From contig NZ_JACDZE010000001.1 of NCBI RefSeq assembly GCF_014042165.1, positions 1,386,595 to 1,450,594 of the forward strand: DNA of 64,000 nucleotides, given 5' to 3'. Within the stretch, counting starts at the first letter, position 1; every line of letters starts with the position of its first letter. A program made the position numbers and the translations under genes. This stretch comes from Moheibacter lacus (GTDB taxonomy: Bacteria; Bacteroidota; Bacteroidia; Flavobacteriales; Weeksellaceae). Below, piece by piece: positions 53,259 through 61,365 of this stretch. The notes below the pieces were generated by a model that did not search any database, had not been told where the DNA came from, and saw nothing but the letters and a program-made list of their open reading frames with translations.

Positions 53259-55628
53259 TTAATTTTGGTTCAAATTATCCAACAACTGTTCCAAACTCAT
53301 ATCATCCTGAATCAGCACCTGTCTGGCTTTACTTCCTTCAAATGGTCCAACGATTCCGGCTGCTTCCAATTGGTCAATCAACCTTCCGGCACGGTTGTAT
53401 CCCAACTTTAATTTGCGTTGCAATAAAGAAGCAGATCCTTGTTGCGCCATAACGATGACGCGAGCCGCATCTTCAAATAATGCATCTCTCTCGCTCAAGT
53501 CGATATCTAGTGGACTTCCACCATCTTCGCCCACATATTCCGGCAACAAGAAAGCATCTGAAAATCCGGCTTGAGAACCGATGTAATCCGTAATGTCATC
53601 TACTTCTGGTGTGTCGACAAAGGCACATTGTAACCTTACCAATTCATTTCCGGTCGTAAACAACATGTCTCCTTTCCCGATCAATTGGTCTGCGCCTGCC
53701 GAATCCAAAATCGTTCTTGAATCAATTTTGGACGTGACACGGAAGGCAACCCTCGCCGGGAAATTGGCTTTGATCGTTCCGGTAATGACATTTACGGAAG
53801 GTCGCTGTGTTGCGATGATCAAATGAATCCCAACTGCACGTGCCAATTGTGCCAATCTCGCAATCGGTGTTTCCACTTCTTTTCCTGCCGTCATGATCAA
53901 ATCGGCAAATTCGTCCACGATCAAAACGATATAAGGCAAATATCGATGTCCATGTTCCGGATTCAGTTTGCGGTTTTTGAATTTTTCGTTGTATTCTTTT
54001 AAATTTCTGACGTAAGCGTTCTTTAGCAATTCATAACGTTCATCCATTTCGATACAAAGCGAATTCAATGTGTTGATTACCTTGGTGTTATCGGTTATGA
54101 TTGCATCTTCGCTATCCGGTAATTTGGCTAAATAATGGCGTTCTATTTTTGAATAAAGGGTTAATTCCACTTTTTTGGGATCGACCATCACAAATTTTAA
54201 TTCGGTCGGGTGTTTTTTATAAAGCAATGAAGCAATGATGGCATTCAAACCAACTGATTTTCCTTGTCCTGTAGCTCCTGCCATCAAAAGGTGAGGCATT
54301 TTGGCCAGGTCGGCGACAAAAGTTTCATTTTCGATGGTTTTCCCAAATGCAATTGGAAGATCCATTTTGGATTGTTGGAATTTGTTTGACGCGATCACCG
54401 AACGCATAGAAACGATCGTCGGATTGCTGTTTGGTACCTCGATTCCAATGGTTCCTTTTCCCGGAATTGGTGCGATGATACGGATTCCGAGCGCACTTAA
54501 ACTCAAAGCGATGTCATCTTCCAGATTTTTGATTTTCGAAATTCTGATTCCCGCTTCTGGAACGATTTCGTATAAAGTTACCGTTGGACCTATGGTCGCT
54601 TTGATTTGGGAAATACCAATTCCATAGTTAGCAAGCGTTTCGACAATTCTGTTTTTATTTTGTTCCAATTCTTGTTGGTTCACCGTCACATTGTCTCCCG
54701 TTTCGTATTTGCGGAGCAAATCCAAAGTGGGGAATTTAAATTTCGGTAAATCCAAACGATGATCGTATTCGCCATGTTTTTGAACCAAATCGGCGGCAAT
54801 TTTTTCGACTTCATCTTCATGTTGGACTTTTTCGATGGTGAGCGCCACATCGTTTTCGTCTTTGGCAGGAATGATTTCAGGTGTTGGCTCCGGTTGTACG
54901 ATCGTTGGTTTTTTTTCTTCCAAAACGATTTTCTCAACCGGTTTTATGGCTTCATCTAGAAAATTTTCCGTGATTTTTTTATCGGTTGGATTTTCTTTTT
55001 CTTCTGTTAGTTTGGGTTCAACCGTTTTTTCTTTTAATTCGATGTCCAATTCATCTTTGTCTAAATTTTTTGATTTCTTTTCAATAGTTGAAGCAATTTG
55101 ATCAGGAGTAATCCGCCAATTGATTACGATGTACAAAATCAAACTTACCAAAAGTGTAATTCCAACTCCGATTTTCCCGATGAGCATATCCAGGAAATCG
55201 TTGATTTCAAAACCCATGACACCATGTAAAATGCCAATTTTTGTGGCAAATCCAAGTGCAATTGGCAACCAAATCAAAAAGAACAAACAATTGTATAAAA
55301 GTTTAAAAGGTTTGATTTGTCGGAACCTGAAAATGATTTTTAAACCCAATAAAATCAGGAAGATAGGCAAGAAAAATGCGGTAACGCCAATTCCATGGTA
55401 AATGAACAATTCACCCATATACGCCCCAACTTTCCCCATCATATTGTCCGCTACGATTTCTCGATTCCAAAAATCTCCGAGTTGGCTTTGGTCGTTTTGA
55501 AAATTGAGCAGATAGGAAACAAAGGAAATCAATAAAAAAAGTCCGATAGCAGTAAATAGTACGCCCAGTATCGTTTTGGCTACATTTTTCCTTGAATTGG
55601 TTTGAGTAATCAGCGTTGGTTCGTCCAT
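53259..55628 (-). CDS. ftsK: DNA translocase FtsK
   Basis: A 789-residue septal DNA pump. Four N-terminal membrane helices (to about residue 175), a charged linker, then the motor: Walker A GATGQGKSVGLN, Walker B region YIVLIVDEFADLIM, and the C-terminal gamma winged helix (SASLLQRKLKLGYNRAGRLI) that reads KOPS-type sequences. I place the start at ATG 55628 because the promoter element at 55653-55660 would leave the upstream TTG (55655) outside the transcript. First gene of ftsK-lolA-lptF-ribBA. Confidence 0.96.
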   Translation of the reverse strand: MDEPTLITQTNSRKNVAKTILGVLFTAIGLFLLISFVSYLLNFQNDQSQLGDFWNREIVADNMMGKVGAYMGELFIYHGIGVTAFFLPIFLILLGLKIIFRFRQIKPFKLLYNCLFFLIWLPIALGFATKIGILHGVMGFEINDFLDMLIGKIGVGITLLVSLILYIVINWRITPDQIASTIEKKSKNLDKDELDIELKEKTVEPKLTEEKENPTDKKITENFLDEAIKPVEKIVLEEKKPTIVQPEPTPEIIPAKDENDVALTIEKVQHEDEVEKIAADLVQKHGEYDHRLDLPKFKFPTLDLLRKYETGDNVTVNQQELEQNKNRIVETLANYGIGISQIKATIGPTVTLYEIVPEAGIRISKIKNLEDDIALSLSALGIRIIAPIPGKGTIGIEVPNSNPTIVSMRSVIASNKFQQSKMDLPIAFGKTIENETFVADLAKMPHLLMAGATGQGKSVGLNAIIASLLYKKHPTELKFVMVDPKKVELTLYSKIERHYLAKLPDSEDAIITDNTKVINTLNSLCIEMDERYELLKNAYVRNLKEYNEKFKNRKLNPEHGHRYLPYIVLIVDEFADLIMTAGKEVETPIARLAQLARAVGIHLIIATQRPSVNVITGTIKANFPARVAFRVTSKIDSRTILDSAGADQLIGKGDMLFTTGNELVRLQCAFVDTPEVDDITDYIGSQAGFSDAFLLPEYVGEDGGSPLDIDLSERDALFEDAARVIVMAQQGSASLLQRKLKLGYNRAGRLIDQLEAAGIVGPFEGSKARQVLIQDDMSLEQLLDNLNQN

Positions 55629-55632
55629 TTTT

Positions 55633-55887
55633 TTGGTTAAAATTTCAACTGACAAAATTAAGAAAAAATCGGTTAGTAGGTTGGACGGAAATCGGTTCTT
55701 TCAATTTCTGATATCTCAAATTACTTTTGTGTTTGAAAAAGTCAAAGAATTGACCCAAGCCAATCCGAAATATAAAACAGAAAGCCCATATAAAGAAATG
55801 GTAATTCATGTTTTGGAATTAGCTAAGCGAAATGGTTGGACGATCATCGATATGGAAAAAGATTGGAAATCGGTTTTTCCGGAGTGA
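55633..55887 (+). CDS. small unknown protein divergent from ftsK
   Basis: An 84-codon frame reading FEKVKELTQANPKYKTESPYKEMVIHVL and ending DMEKDWKSVFPE. The second half looks like a real, conserved small helical protein, but the start is doubtful: the first possible codon is TTG 55633, and a TACTTTTG promoter-like element lies at 55722-55729, inside the frame, so translation may begin later (for example a TTG in KELTQ). I do not recognise it. Confidence 0.5.
   Translation: MVKISTDKIKKKSVSRLDGNRFFQFLISQITFVFEKVKELTQANPKYKTESPYKEMVIHVLELAKRNGWTIIDMEKDWKSVFPE
55653..55660 (-). promoter_or_regulatory. promoter -7 element for ftsK
   Basis: TAATTTTG on the minus strand fits TAnnTTTG and lies 24 bp upstream of the ATG at 55628. 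It supports that start codon. Confidence 0.5.
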
Positions 55888-55950
55888 TCAATTACATCCA
55901 ATTCATGAGTAGTAAATTTCATTCTAACTTTCCCATCTTAAAAATTCGTT

Positions 55951-55958
55951 TACCTTTG
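55951..55958 (+). promoter_or_regulatory. promoter -7 element for dnaX
   Basis: TACCTTTG matches TAnnTTTG and ends 8 bp before the dnaX ATG, giving an almost leaderless mRNA. Confidence 0.55.
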
Positions 55959-55966
55959 TATTCCTT

Positions 55967-57687
55967 ATGCAAAATTTCGTTGTTTCTGCTCGTAAATACC
56001 GTCCGCTACAGTTTGAAGATGTAGTGGGGCAATCTACCATTACAGAAACACTCGAGCATGCAATTTCGAGTAATCATCTGGCTCAGGCTTTGCTTTTTTG
56101 TGGGCCGAGAGGAGTTGGGAAAACGACTTGTGCACGGATTTTGGCACGAAAAATCAATGAAGAAAACGGAGCGGAAGGTGGAGAAGATCAGGATTTTGCT
56201 TTTAATATATTTGAGCTTGATGCTGCTTCAAACAATTCCGTGGACGACATCCGAAATCTGATTGACCAAGTTCGGTTTGCGCCTCAAGTCGGGAAATACA
56301 AAGTTTATATCATCGATGAGGTTCACATGCTTTCTACACAGGCTTTCAATGCATTTTTGAAAACACTGGAAGAGCCACCTGCGCATGCGATTTTCATTTT
56401 GGCTACGACGGAAAAGCACAAAATCATACCTACGATTTTATCGCGATGTCAGATTTATGATTTCAAAAGAATTTCTATTCAGGACATTCAAAGTCATTTG
56501 GCTAAAATCGCAAAAGAAGAAAACATCAGCTATGAAGAGGATGCTTTGCATCTGATTGCTTTAAAGGCAGATGGAGCACTTCGCGATGCGCTTTCGACTT
56601 TTGATCGGATGGTGACTTTTACATCAGGTAATCTGACTCTGGAAAAGGTGGCGGAAAACTTGAATGTATTGGATTACGAATATTATTTCCGAATTACAGA
56701 TGCAGCACTGAAAAACCAAATTCCGGAATTGCTCTTAGAATTCAACGGAATTTTAAACAAAGGATTTGATGCGCATATTTTTATCAATGGACTAGGTGGT
56801 CATTTCAGAGATTTATTGGTAGCAAAAATTCCTCAAACCGTAGATTTACTTGAAGTAGGCGAGAAGACCAAATTGAAATATCTGGACCAAGCGCAACATT
56901 GTGATGTGAAATTTTTGACAGATGCCATTGAAATCTGCAATACGACGGATATTCAATATAAATCCAGTAAAAATCAGCGTTTGACAGTTGAAATTGCTTT
57001 GATGCAAATCGGTTCTTTAACTGCTGTTGGAAATTCTGCTGATAAAAAAAAAAGTTTAGGATAATTCCACCGGTAATTGCTGAAAAGGAAAATTCAACAC
57101 CAGCTTTACCTACTTCTAATTCAACTCCAAAAGAAAATAAAACTGAAGAAGTTGTCGAATCAACTCTTGCAAAAGTTCCGCAAGTAGAAACTTCAAATCG
57201 TTCAGAAAAACCGGTTTCAAATGTTTCCCGAGGTTCTTTTTCACTCAAAAATATATTTGATAAAAAAGAGGAAGAAAAGCCGATTGTTGAAAATCTGGAA
57301 GACAGACCGAAGACTGATTTTACAGAAGAACGGCTTTTAGAATTATGGAATGAATTTGTTGGGAATTTGTTGAAAATGAATAAAATTCCGGCTTATAATG
57401 CGCTTCATACTGGAAAAGTTCAATTAAAAGAAAATTTTCAGATCGAATTTGAATTCACCTCGGCTTCGCTTGCCAACGAATTTGATTTGGAAAAAGACAA
57501 TTTGATGCGATTTTTACGTGAAAAATTGAACAATCATTTGATTGAATTTCAAACCAAAATCATCGAAGATTTCACCAAAAAATATGTAAAAACCAATCAG
57601 GATAAATTCAAAGATATGGTGGATCAAAATCCGATTCTTTTGAAAATGAAGGATGAATTTGGGTTAGATTATAATTCGAACGAATAA
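55967..57687 (+). CDS. dnaX: DNA polymerase III gamma/tau, two frames joined at A10
   Basis: The clamp-loader subunit. Frame 0 gives 365 residues: AAA+ with GPRGVGKTT at 46-54, DEVH at 117-120, SRC at 159-161 and the helical lid, ending after GAT-A10-GT at SLG-stop (57062-57064). The tau-type C-terminus, about 211 residues to 57687 (LLELWNEFVGN, LLKMKDEFGLDYN), is open in the -1 frame from the A10 run. A -1 slip or one extra A in the mRNA would give a tau of about 573 residues. The usual Cys zinc module after Walker A is absent (the loop reads NEENGAEGGEDQDF). Either programmed slippage or a homopolymer error explains this. Confidence 0.88.
57044..57054 (+). promoter_or_regulatory. A10-G slippery site in dnaX
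   Basis: Ten A (57044-57053) then G. In frame 0 the codons are AAA AAA AAA AGT; slipping back one base gives AAG TTT and enters the 3' frame. Thermus dnaX uses an A9 run for transcriptional slippage and E. coli dnaX uses A AAA AAG for ribosomal frameshifting. No strong downstream hairpin is visible, which favours transcriptional slippage if it is real. Confidence 0.6.
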
Positions 57688-57873
57688 TCCTACTGAGATT
57701 TTATTGGTCTGAATTCGAATTCAATAAAAATTCATCAGTCTCTAAATAATTTCGTAAACTTGCCGAAAATTTATAAACAAATGAAATGAGCCTAACTTTA
57801 TTGAGTTTCTGTTAACTGAAATTTATAATGGCGAATTCCATTTGGCAACTGAAAAACAATTAAAAATAAACAA

Positions 57874-58797
57874 ATGAAAAAAATCATTACGACTGTAATT
57901 TTAGCGGCGGTTGTGGTTTCCTGTAATAAATCTGGAGGAAGCTTAGGTACCGTAGATAAGTTGGAAAACAATGACCAAAAAGCGGGTTATGCCTATGGGA
58001 TGAACATAGGTGAGCAAGTGATGGGATATTCTGAATCCTTGAAAGAAGATAGTTTGAACTATGATGAATTGCAAAAAGGATTGAATGATTATTTAAGTGG
58101 TAATGTTAAAACCAGAGATTCTTACACAAGCGGTATGCAAATCGGTAAAACGATTCAAGATTTCTTGAAAATGCAAAAGTTGGAAGGTGTTGTGGATCAA
58201 AAATACATCGTTCAAGGTTTGATGGATGTTTTGAAAAAGAAAAAAGATCCTTTGTTTGCAAAAGATTCTATCGATACTTTCATGCGTCAATACATGCAGG
58301 ATAATGTGACTAAAATCCAAACTACGAATAAAGAAAAAGGAACGAAATTCTTAGAAGAAAAGAAAAAAGACAGCAAAGTAAAAGCGACAGAATCCGGATT
58401 GCTTTATGAAGTGGTAACAGAAGGAACTGGTGCAATGCCAACTGAAAACAGCATCGTTGAGGTCAACTATACCGGAAAAACGGCTGATGGAAAAGAGTTT
58501 GATGCTTCTAAAAAAGGAGAACCTGCAAAATTCCCATTGCGCAACGTAATCGCGGGTTGGAAAGAAGGACTTCAGTTGATGAAAATTGGCTCCAAATATA
58601 AATTCTACATTCCATCTGAATTGGCGTATGGAGAATATGGAGATCAGTCCGGTAAAATCGGTCCAAACGAAGTTTTGGTATTTGATGTAGAATTGATTTC
58701 TGCTGAAGATGCGCCGGCTCAAAGCCAACAACAACCGCAATTGACTCCGGAACAAATGCAACAATTGCAACAACAAATGCAAGCGCAAGGACAATAA
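57874..58797 (+). CDS. FKBP-type peptidyl-prolyl isomerase lipoprotein
   Basis: A 307-residue lipoprotein with C17 in the lipobox VVSC. The N-terminal region (about 35-150) is the FKBP_N helical dimerisation domain (GYAYGMNIGEQVMG, YTSGMQIGKTIQDFL), the C-terminal FKBP domain (about 165-272) has VEVNYTGKTADGKEFDAS and FYIPSELAYGEYGD. The last 25 residues are Gln-rich. Likely an outer-membrane or periplasmic folding factor. The 186 bp upstream hold only a 14-bp palindrome TGAATTCGAATTCA (57710-57723). Confidence 0.93.
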   Translation: MKKIITTVILAAVVVSCNKSGGSLGTVDKLENNDQKAGYAYGMNIGEQVMGYSESLKEDSLNYDELQKGLNDYLSGNVKTRDSYTSGMQIGKTIQDFLKMQKLEGVVDQKYIVQGLMDVLKKKKDPLFAKDSIDTFMRQYMQDNVTKIQTTNKEKGTKFLEEKKKDSKVKATESGLLYEVVTEGTGAMPTENSIVEVNYTGKTADGKEFDASKKGEPAKFPLRNVIAGWKEGLQLMKIGSKYKFYIPSELAYGEYGDQSGKIGPNEVLVFDVELISAEDAPAQSQQQPQLTPEQMQQLQQQMQAQGQ

Positions 58798-58818
58798 ATC
58801 GTTCTTGAAATCATAAAG

Positions 58819-58846
58819 AAAGCCACCCGATTGAGGTGGCTTTTTT
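58819..58846 (+). terminator. intrinsic terminator between the FKBP gene and rho, likely bidirectional
   Basis: AAAGCCACC (58819-58827) pairs with GGTGGCTTT (58835-58843), loop 7 nt, with T6 after it on the plus strand and TTTCTTT on the minus strand. It lies 21 bp after the FKBP stop. Between it and rho a compound hairpin (AGGCT...AGCCT, 58877-58916, enclosing CCTTC / GAAGG) is also visible. Confidence 0.85.
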
Positions 58847-58914
58847 ACTTTATGCTCAATTGATTTTGTCAATTGGAGGCTGAGAACCTTCGTCCGCAGA
58901 AGGAAGATTGAAGC

Positions 58915-60585
58915 CTACTTGTTCATCGAAATCAGAAACTCTTCATTGGAACGCGTTCCTTTGATATGACTGATCAAGAATTCCATAGCTTCCAGCGGAT
59001 TCATGTCCGCCAAATGATTGCGCATGATCCACATACGTTGCATGGTCGGGTCGTCTAACAATAAATCATCGCGACGCGTACTGGAAGAAACCAAATCAAT
59101 GGCAGGGAAAATACGTTTGTTGGCGATTTTTCTGTCCAATTGCAATTCCATGTTACCCGTTCCTTTGAATTCTTCAAAGATCACTTCGTCCATTTTGGAT
59201 CCGGTATCGATCAAAGCGGTTGCAATGATGGTCAGTGAGCCACCACCTTCAATGTTTCTTGCGGCGCCAAAGAATCGTTTTGGTTTGTGAAGTGCATTGG
59301 CATCCACACCACCGGACAATACTTTTCCGGAAGCCGGAGCAACTGTATTATAAGCTCTTGCCAAACGGGTAATGGAATCCAAAAGGATTACGACATCATG
59401 ACCGCACTCGACCATTCTTTTGGCTTTGGATAAAACCAAATTGGCAACTTTTACGTGCTCAGAAGCTTCTTTGTCAAAAGTAGAAGCGACCACTTCGCCA
59501 TTTACACTTCGTTTCATATCGGTCACCTCTTCCGGACGCTCGTCGATCAATAAAACGATCAAATAAGCTTCAGGATGATTGGCGGCGATTGCGTTTGCAA
59601 CTTCTTTTAGTAAAACGGTTTTACCGGTTTTGGGTTGTGCGACGATCATACCGCGCTGTCCCTTACCGATGGGTGCAAAAAGGTCCAAAATTCTTGTGGA
59701 CATGGTTGAATTATTTTCTGCCAATTTGAATTTCTCATCCGGAAATAAAGGAGTCAAATGCTCAAAAGCCACTCGATCTCTCACGAAATCCGGAGTTCGA
59801 CCATTGATTTCTTTGATTTTGATCAATGGGAAATATTTTTCTCCTTCTTTTGGAGGTCTAACTTCCCCTGTGATGGTATCTCCGGTTTTTAGTCCAAATA
59901 ATCGGATTTGAGATTGTGAAACATATACATCATCTGGAGAAGAAAGATAGTTAAAGTCAGAAGAACGTAAAAAACCATAATTGTCTGGCATGATTTCGAG
60001 AACACCTTCAGTATCGATTATCCCTTCAAACTCATAGTTGGCAGCACGGTATTTGTTTTTTTCCGTGGTTTCCTGGTTTTGGTTGCCGTTATTTTGATTC
60101 GCTTGATTGGGGTTGTTGGGTTTGTGTTGGAAGTTTTTATTTTGGTTCTTTTTGTAGTTGGGGTTGTTGGGGTTGTTTTGGTTGGCGTTTGCGTTGTTGT
60201 TTCGCGGGTTGTTGGGGTTGTTTTGTTTAGGAGGATTGGGTTTTGGGTTTTGTTTTTCCTTTTCTTTGTTTTCAGGAGTTTTATTTTCTGAAGATTCATT
60301 CTTGGGTGGAATGGCTTCTTTTTTATCTTCTTTTTCTTCAGGTTTTGAAATTTCCGTTTTTGCGGTTTCTGTTGCATTTGAACTTTTTCGAGGCCGTTTC
60401 TTTTTGGGCTCTTCTTTCATTCCCGGCTCATTTTTTTGCAAGGCAGAATTGTCTGCTTGATGATCCAGTATGCTGTAAATCAGATCCATTTTCTTTTGTT
60501 GTTTGGCTTTTTTTATGTCCAAATTACCAGCGATTTCCTGAAGTTCATCAACTTTTTTAGTCTTGAGTTCGTTTAAATCAAACAT
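58915..60585 (-). CDS. rho: transcription termination factor Rho with Asn-rich disordered region
   Basis: A 556-residue Rho. The N-terminal helical Rho_N domain (1-43) is followed by a disordered stretch (about 44-183), of which residues 112-171 contain about 27 Asn among 60 ([25 protein letters not shown]). The RNA-binding cold-shock domain (about 187-265) and the ATPase (Walker [13 protein letters not shown], then [10 protein letters not shown] and the R-loop TRRDDLLL) are standard. Insertions of this kind are known in Bacteroidota Rho and have been tied to condensate formation in Bacteroides. The mRNA leader (60586-60720) carries paired inverted repeats that may be autoregulatory. Confidence 0.96.
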   Translation of the reverse strand: MFDLNELKTKKVDELQEIAGNLDIKKAKQQKKMDLIYSILDHQADNSALQKNEPGMKEEPKKKRPRKSSNATETAKTEISKPEEKEDKKEAIPPKNESSENKTPENKEKEKQNPKPNPPKQNNPNNPRNNNANANQNNPNNPNYKKNQNKNFQHKPNNPNQANQNNGNQNQETTEKNKYRAANYEFEGIIDTEGVLEIMPDNYGFLRSSDFNYLSSPDDVYVSQSQIRLFGLKTGDTITGEVRPPKEGEKYFPLIKIKEINGRTPDFVRDRVAFEHLTPLFPDEKFKLAENNSTMSTRILDLFAPIGKGQRGMIVAQPKTGKTVLLKEVANAIAANHPEAYLIVLLIDERPEEVTDMKRSVNGEVVASTFDKEASEHVKVANLVLSKAKRMVECGHDVVILLDSITRLARAYNTVAPASGKVLSGGVDANALHKPKRFFGAARNIEGGGSLTIIATALIDTGSKMDEVIFEEFKGTGNMELQLDRKIANKRIFPAIDLVSSSTRRDDLLLDDPTMQRMWIMRNHLADMNPLEAMEFLISHIKGTRSNEEFLISMNK

Positions 60586-60630
60586 ATGAGTATGTAATTT
60601 TTGCTAATTATAAGAATGTAGTGTGTACTA

Positions 60631-60706
60631 TAGGATTAATCCTAACAATTCTGAGTTGAAAAACATCCAATAAATGTTATGTGAAGTAAGGTTGTTAGGA
60701 ACAACC
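60631..60706 (-). promoter_or_regulatory. rho upstream leader with competing inverted repeats
   Basis: Three structures overlap: TAGGATTAATCCTA (60631-60644), a 14-bp palindrome; GGTTGTT-agg-AACAACC (60690-60706), a short hairpin; and TCCTAACAA (60640-60648) paired with TTGTTAGGA (60692-60700), a 9-bp long-range helix. The long-range helix excludes both local ones. The segment lies 46-121 bp upstream of the rho ATG. Switching is inferred from complementarity only. Confidence 0.45.
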
Positions 60707-60732
60707 CTGCAATGTTACGAATAAATTTTAAA

Positions 60733-60761
60733 TTGAAAGAAAAAAAATATTCATAATTTTG
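60733..60761 (+). promoter_or_regulatory. promoter of the DUF4293 gene
   Basis: TTG (60733-60735), 18 bp, then TAATTTTG (60754-60761), with the ATG 18 bp further on. Both elements and spacing fit the Bacteroidota promoter. Confidence 0.65.
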
Positions 60762-60778
60762 TAGCTGAATTTTGAAAA

Positions 60779-61186
60779 ATGATACAGAGAAAACAGAGTA
60801 TTTATTTGTTTTTTGCGGCTTTGGTTTCCGGAATTTCCACTTGGGTAGCAGATTTATGGAAGTTGACCAATGAGTGGATTCAACCGGAAGATAACATAGA
60901 AACCATATTGTTTTTTGGAATTTCAGCTCTTTTATCGTTGACTACTATTTTTTTGTATAAAAGCAGAAAATTACAAATGCGACTAAATGGACTGAATGTA
61001 ATATTGAACATTTTGTTAATTGGATATTTGGCTTATGGTTTATCAAATTTACCCGGAGGGTTTTCGGACTCAGAGAAGGGTATTGGGCTTTTGGTTCCTT
61101 TCATATCGATTGTTTTGCTGTTTATAGCTAATCGATTTATCAAGAAAGATGAAAAGCTTGTAAAATCGGTAGACAGGTTCAGGTAG
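60779..61186 (+). CDS. DUF4293 family membrane protein
   Basis: A 135-residue protein with four predicted helices, starting MIQRKQSIYLFFAALVSG, the typical DUF4293 opening. The family is confined mainly to Bacteroidota and lies next to rho in many of them. Function unknown; inner membrane. Confidence 0.9.
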   Translation: MIQRKQSIYLFFAALVSGISTWVADLWKLTNEWIQPEDNIETILFFGISALLSLTTIFLYKSRKLQMRLNGLNVILNILLIGYLAYGLSNLPGGFSDSEKGIGLLVPFISIVLLFIANRFIKKDEKLVKSVDRFR

Positions 61187-61213
61187 ACTTAACAACTTTT
61201 TATATGAGCGCGA

Positions 61214-61240
61214 AAGCAGTCCATTTGGGCTGCTTTTTTT
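61214..61240 (+). terminator. intrinsic terminator after the DUF4293 gene
   Basis: AAGCAGTCC (61214-61222) pairs with GGGCTGCTT (61227-61235), one G-U, loop ATTT, T7 after. It lies 27 bp after the stop codon. Confidence 0.9.
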
Positions 61241-61290
61241 ATGGTGAATTTTTAGATTTAAATTATAAATTATAAAAAAAAATCACAAGT

Positions 61291-61311
61291 ACCCCTAAAA
61301 AAAATAGGGGT
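61291..61311. promoter_or_regulatory. inverted repeat ACCCCTA-A7-TAGGGGT upstream of glnA
   Basis: Perfect 7-bp arms separated by seven A. The centre lies 29 bp upstream of the -7 element, about where an activator would touch RNA polymerase or a repressor would mask the -33 site. Symmetry and spacing suit a dimeric regulator of nitrogen genes. No -33 TTG is present, as expected for an activator-dependent promoter. Function is inferred. Confidence 0.6.
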
Positions 61312-61329
61312 GTGTATTAAAATATCATA

Positions 61330-61337
61330 TAAATTTG
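61330..61337 (+). promoter_or_regulatory. promoter -7 element for glnA
   Basis: TAAATTTG matches TAnnTTTG and lies 28 bp upstream of the glnA ATG. No TTG is present near -33. Confidence 0.6.
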
Positions 61338-61365
61338 CAGCATAAACTTTAAAAACAAGACTTAG

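Noticed and set aside
57367-57687. Independent 106-residue gene after dnaX
   Set aside because: The frame is open back to the A10 run at 57044 and encodes the DnaX tau C-terminus; the ATG at 57367 is internal.
60079-60560. Long open frames on the plus strand opposite rho
   Set aside because: They are the complement of the Asn/Pro-rich rho insert; the low-complexity Val/Leu/Gly/Phe translation is not a protein family and rho motifs are unambiguous.
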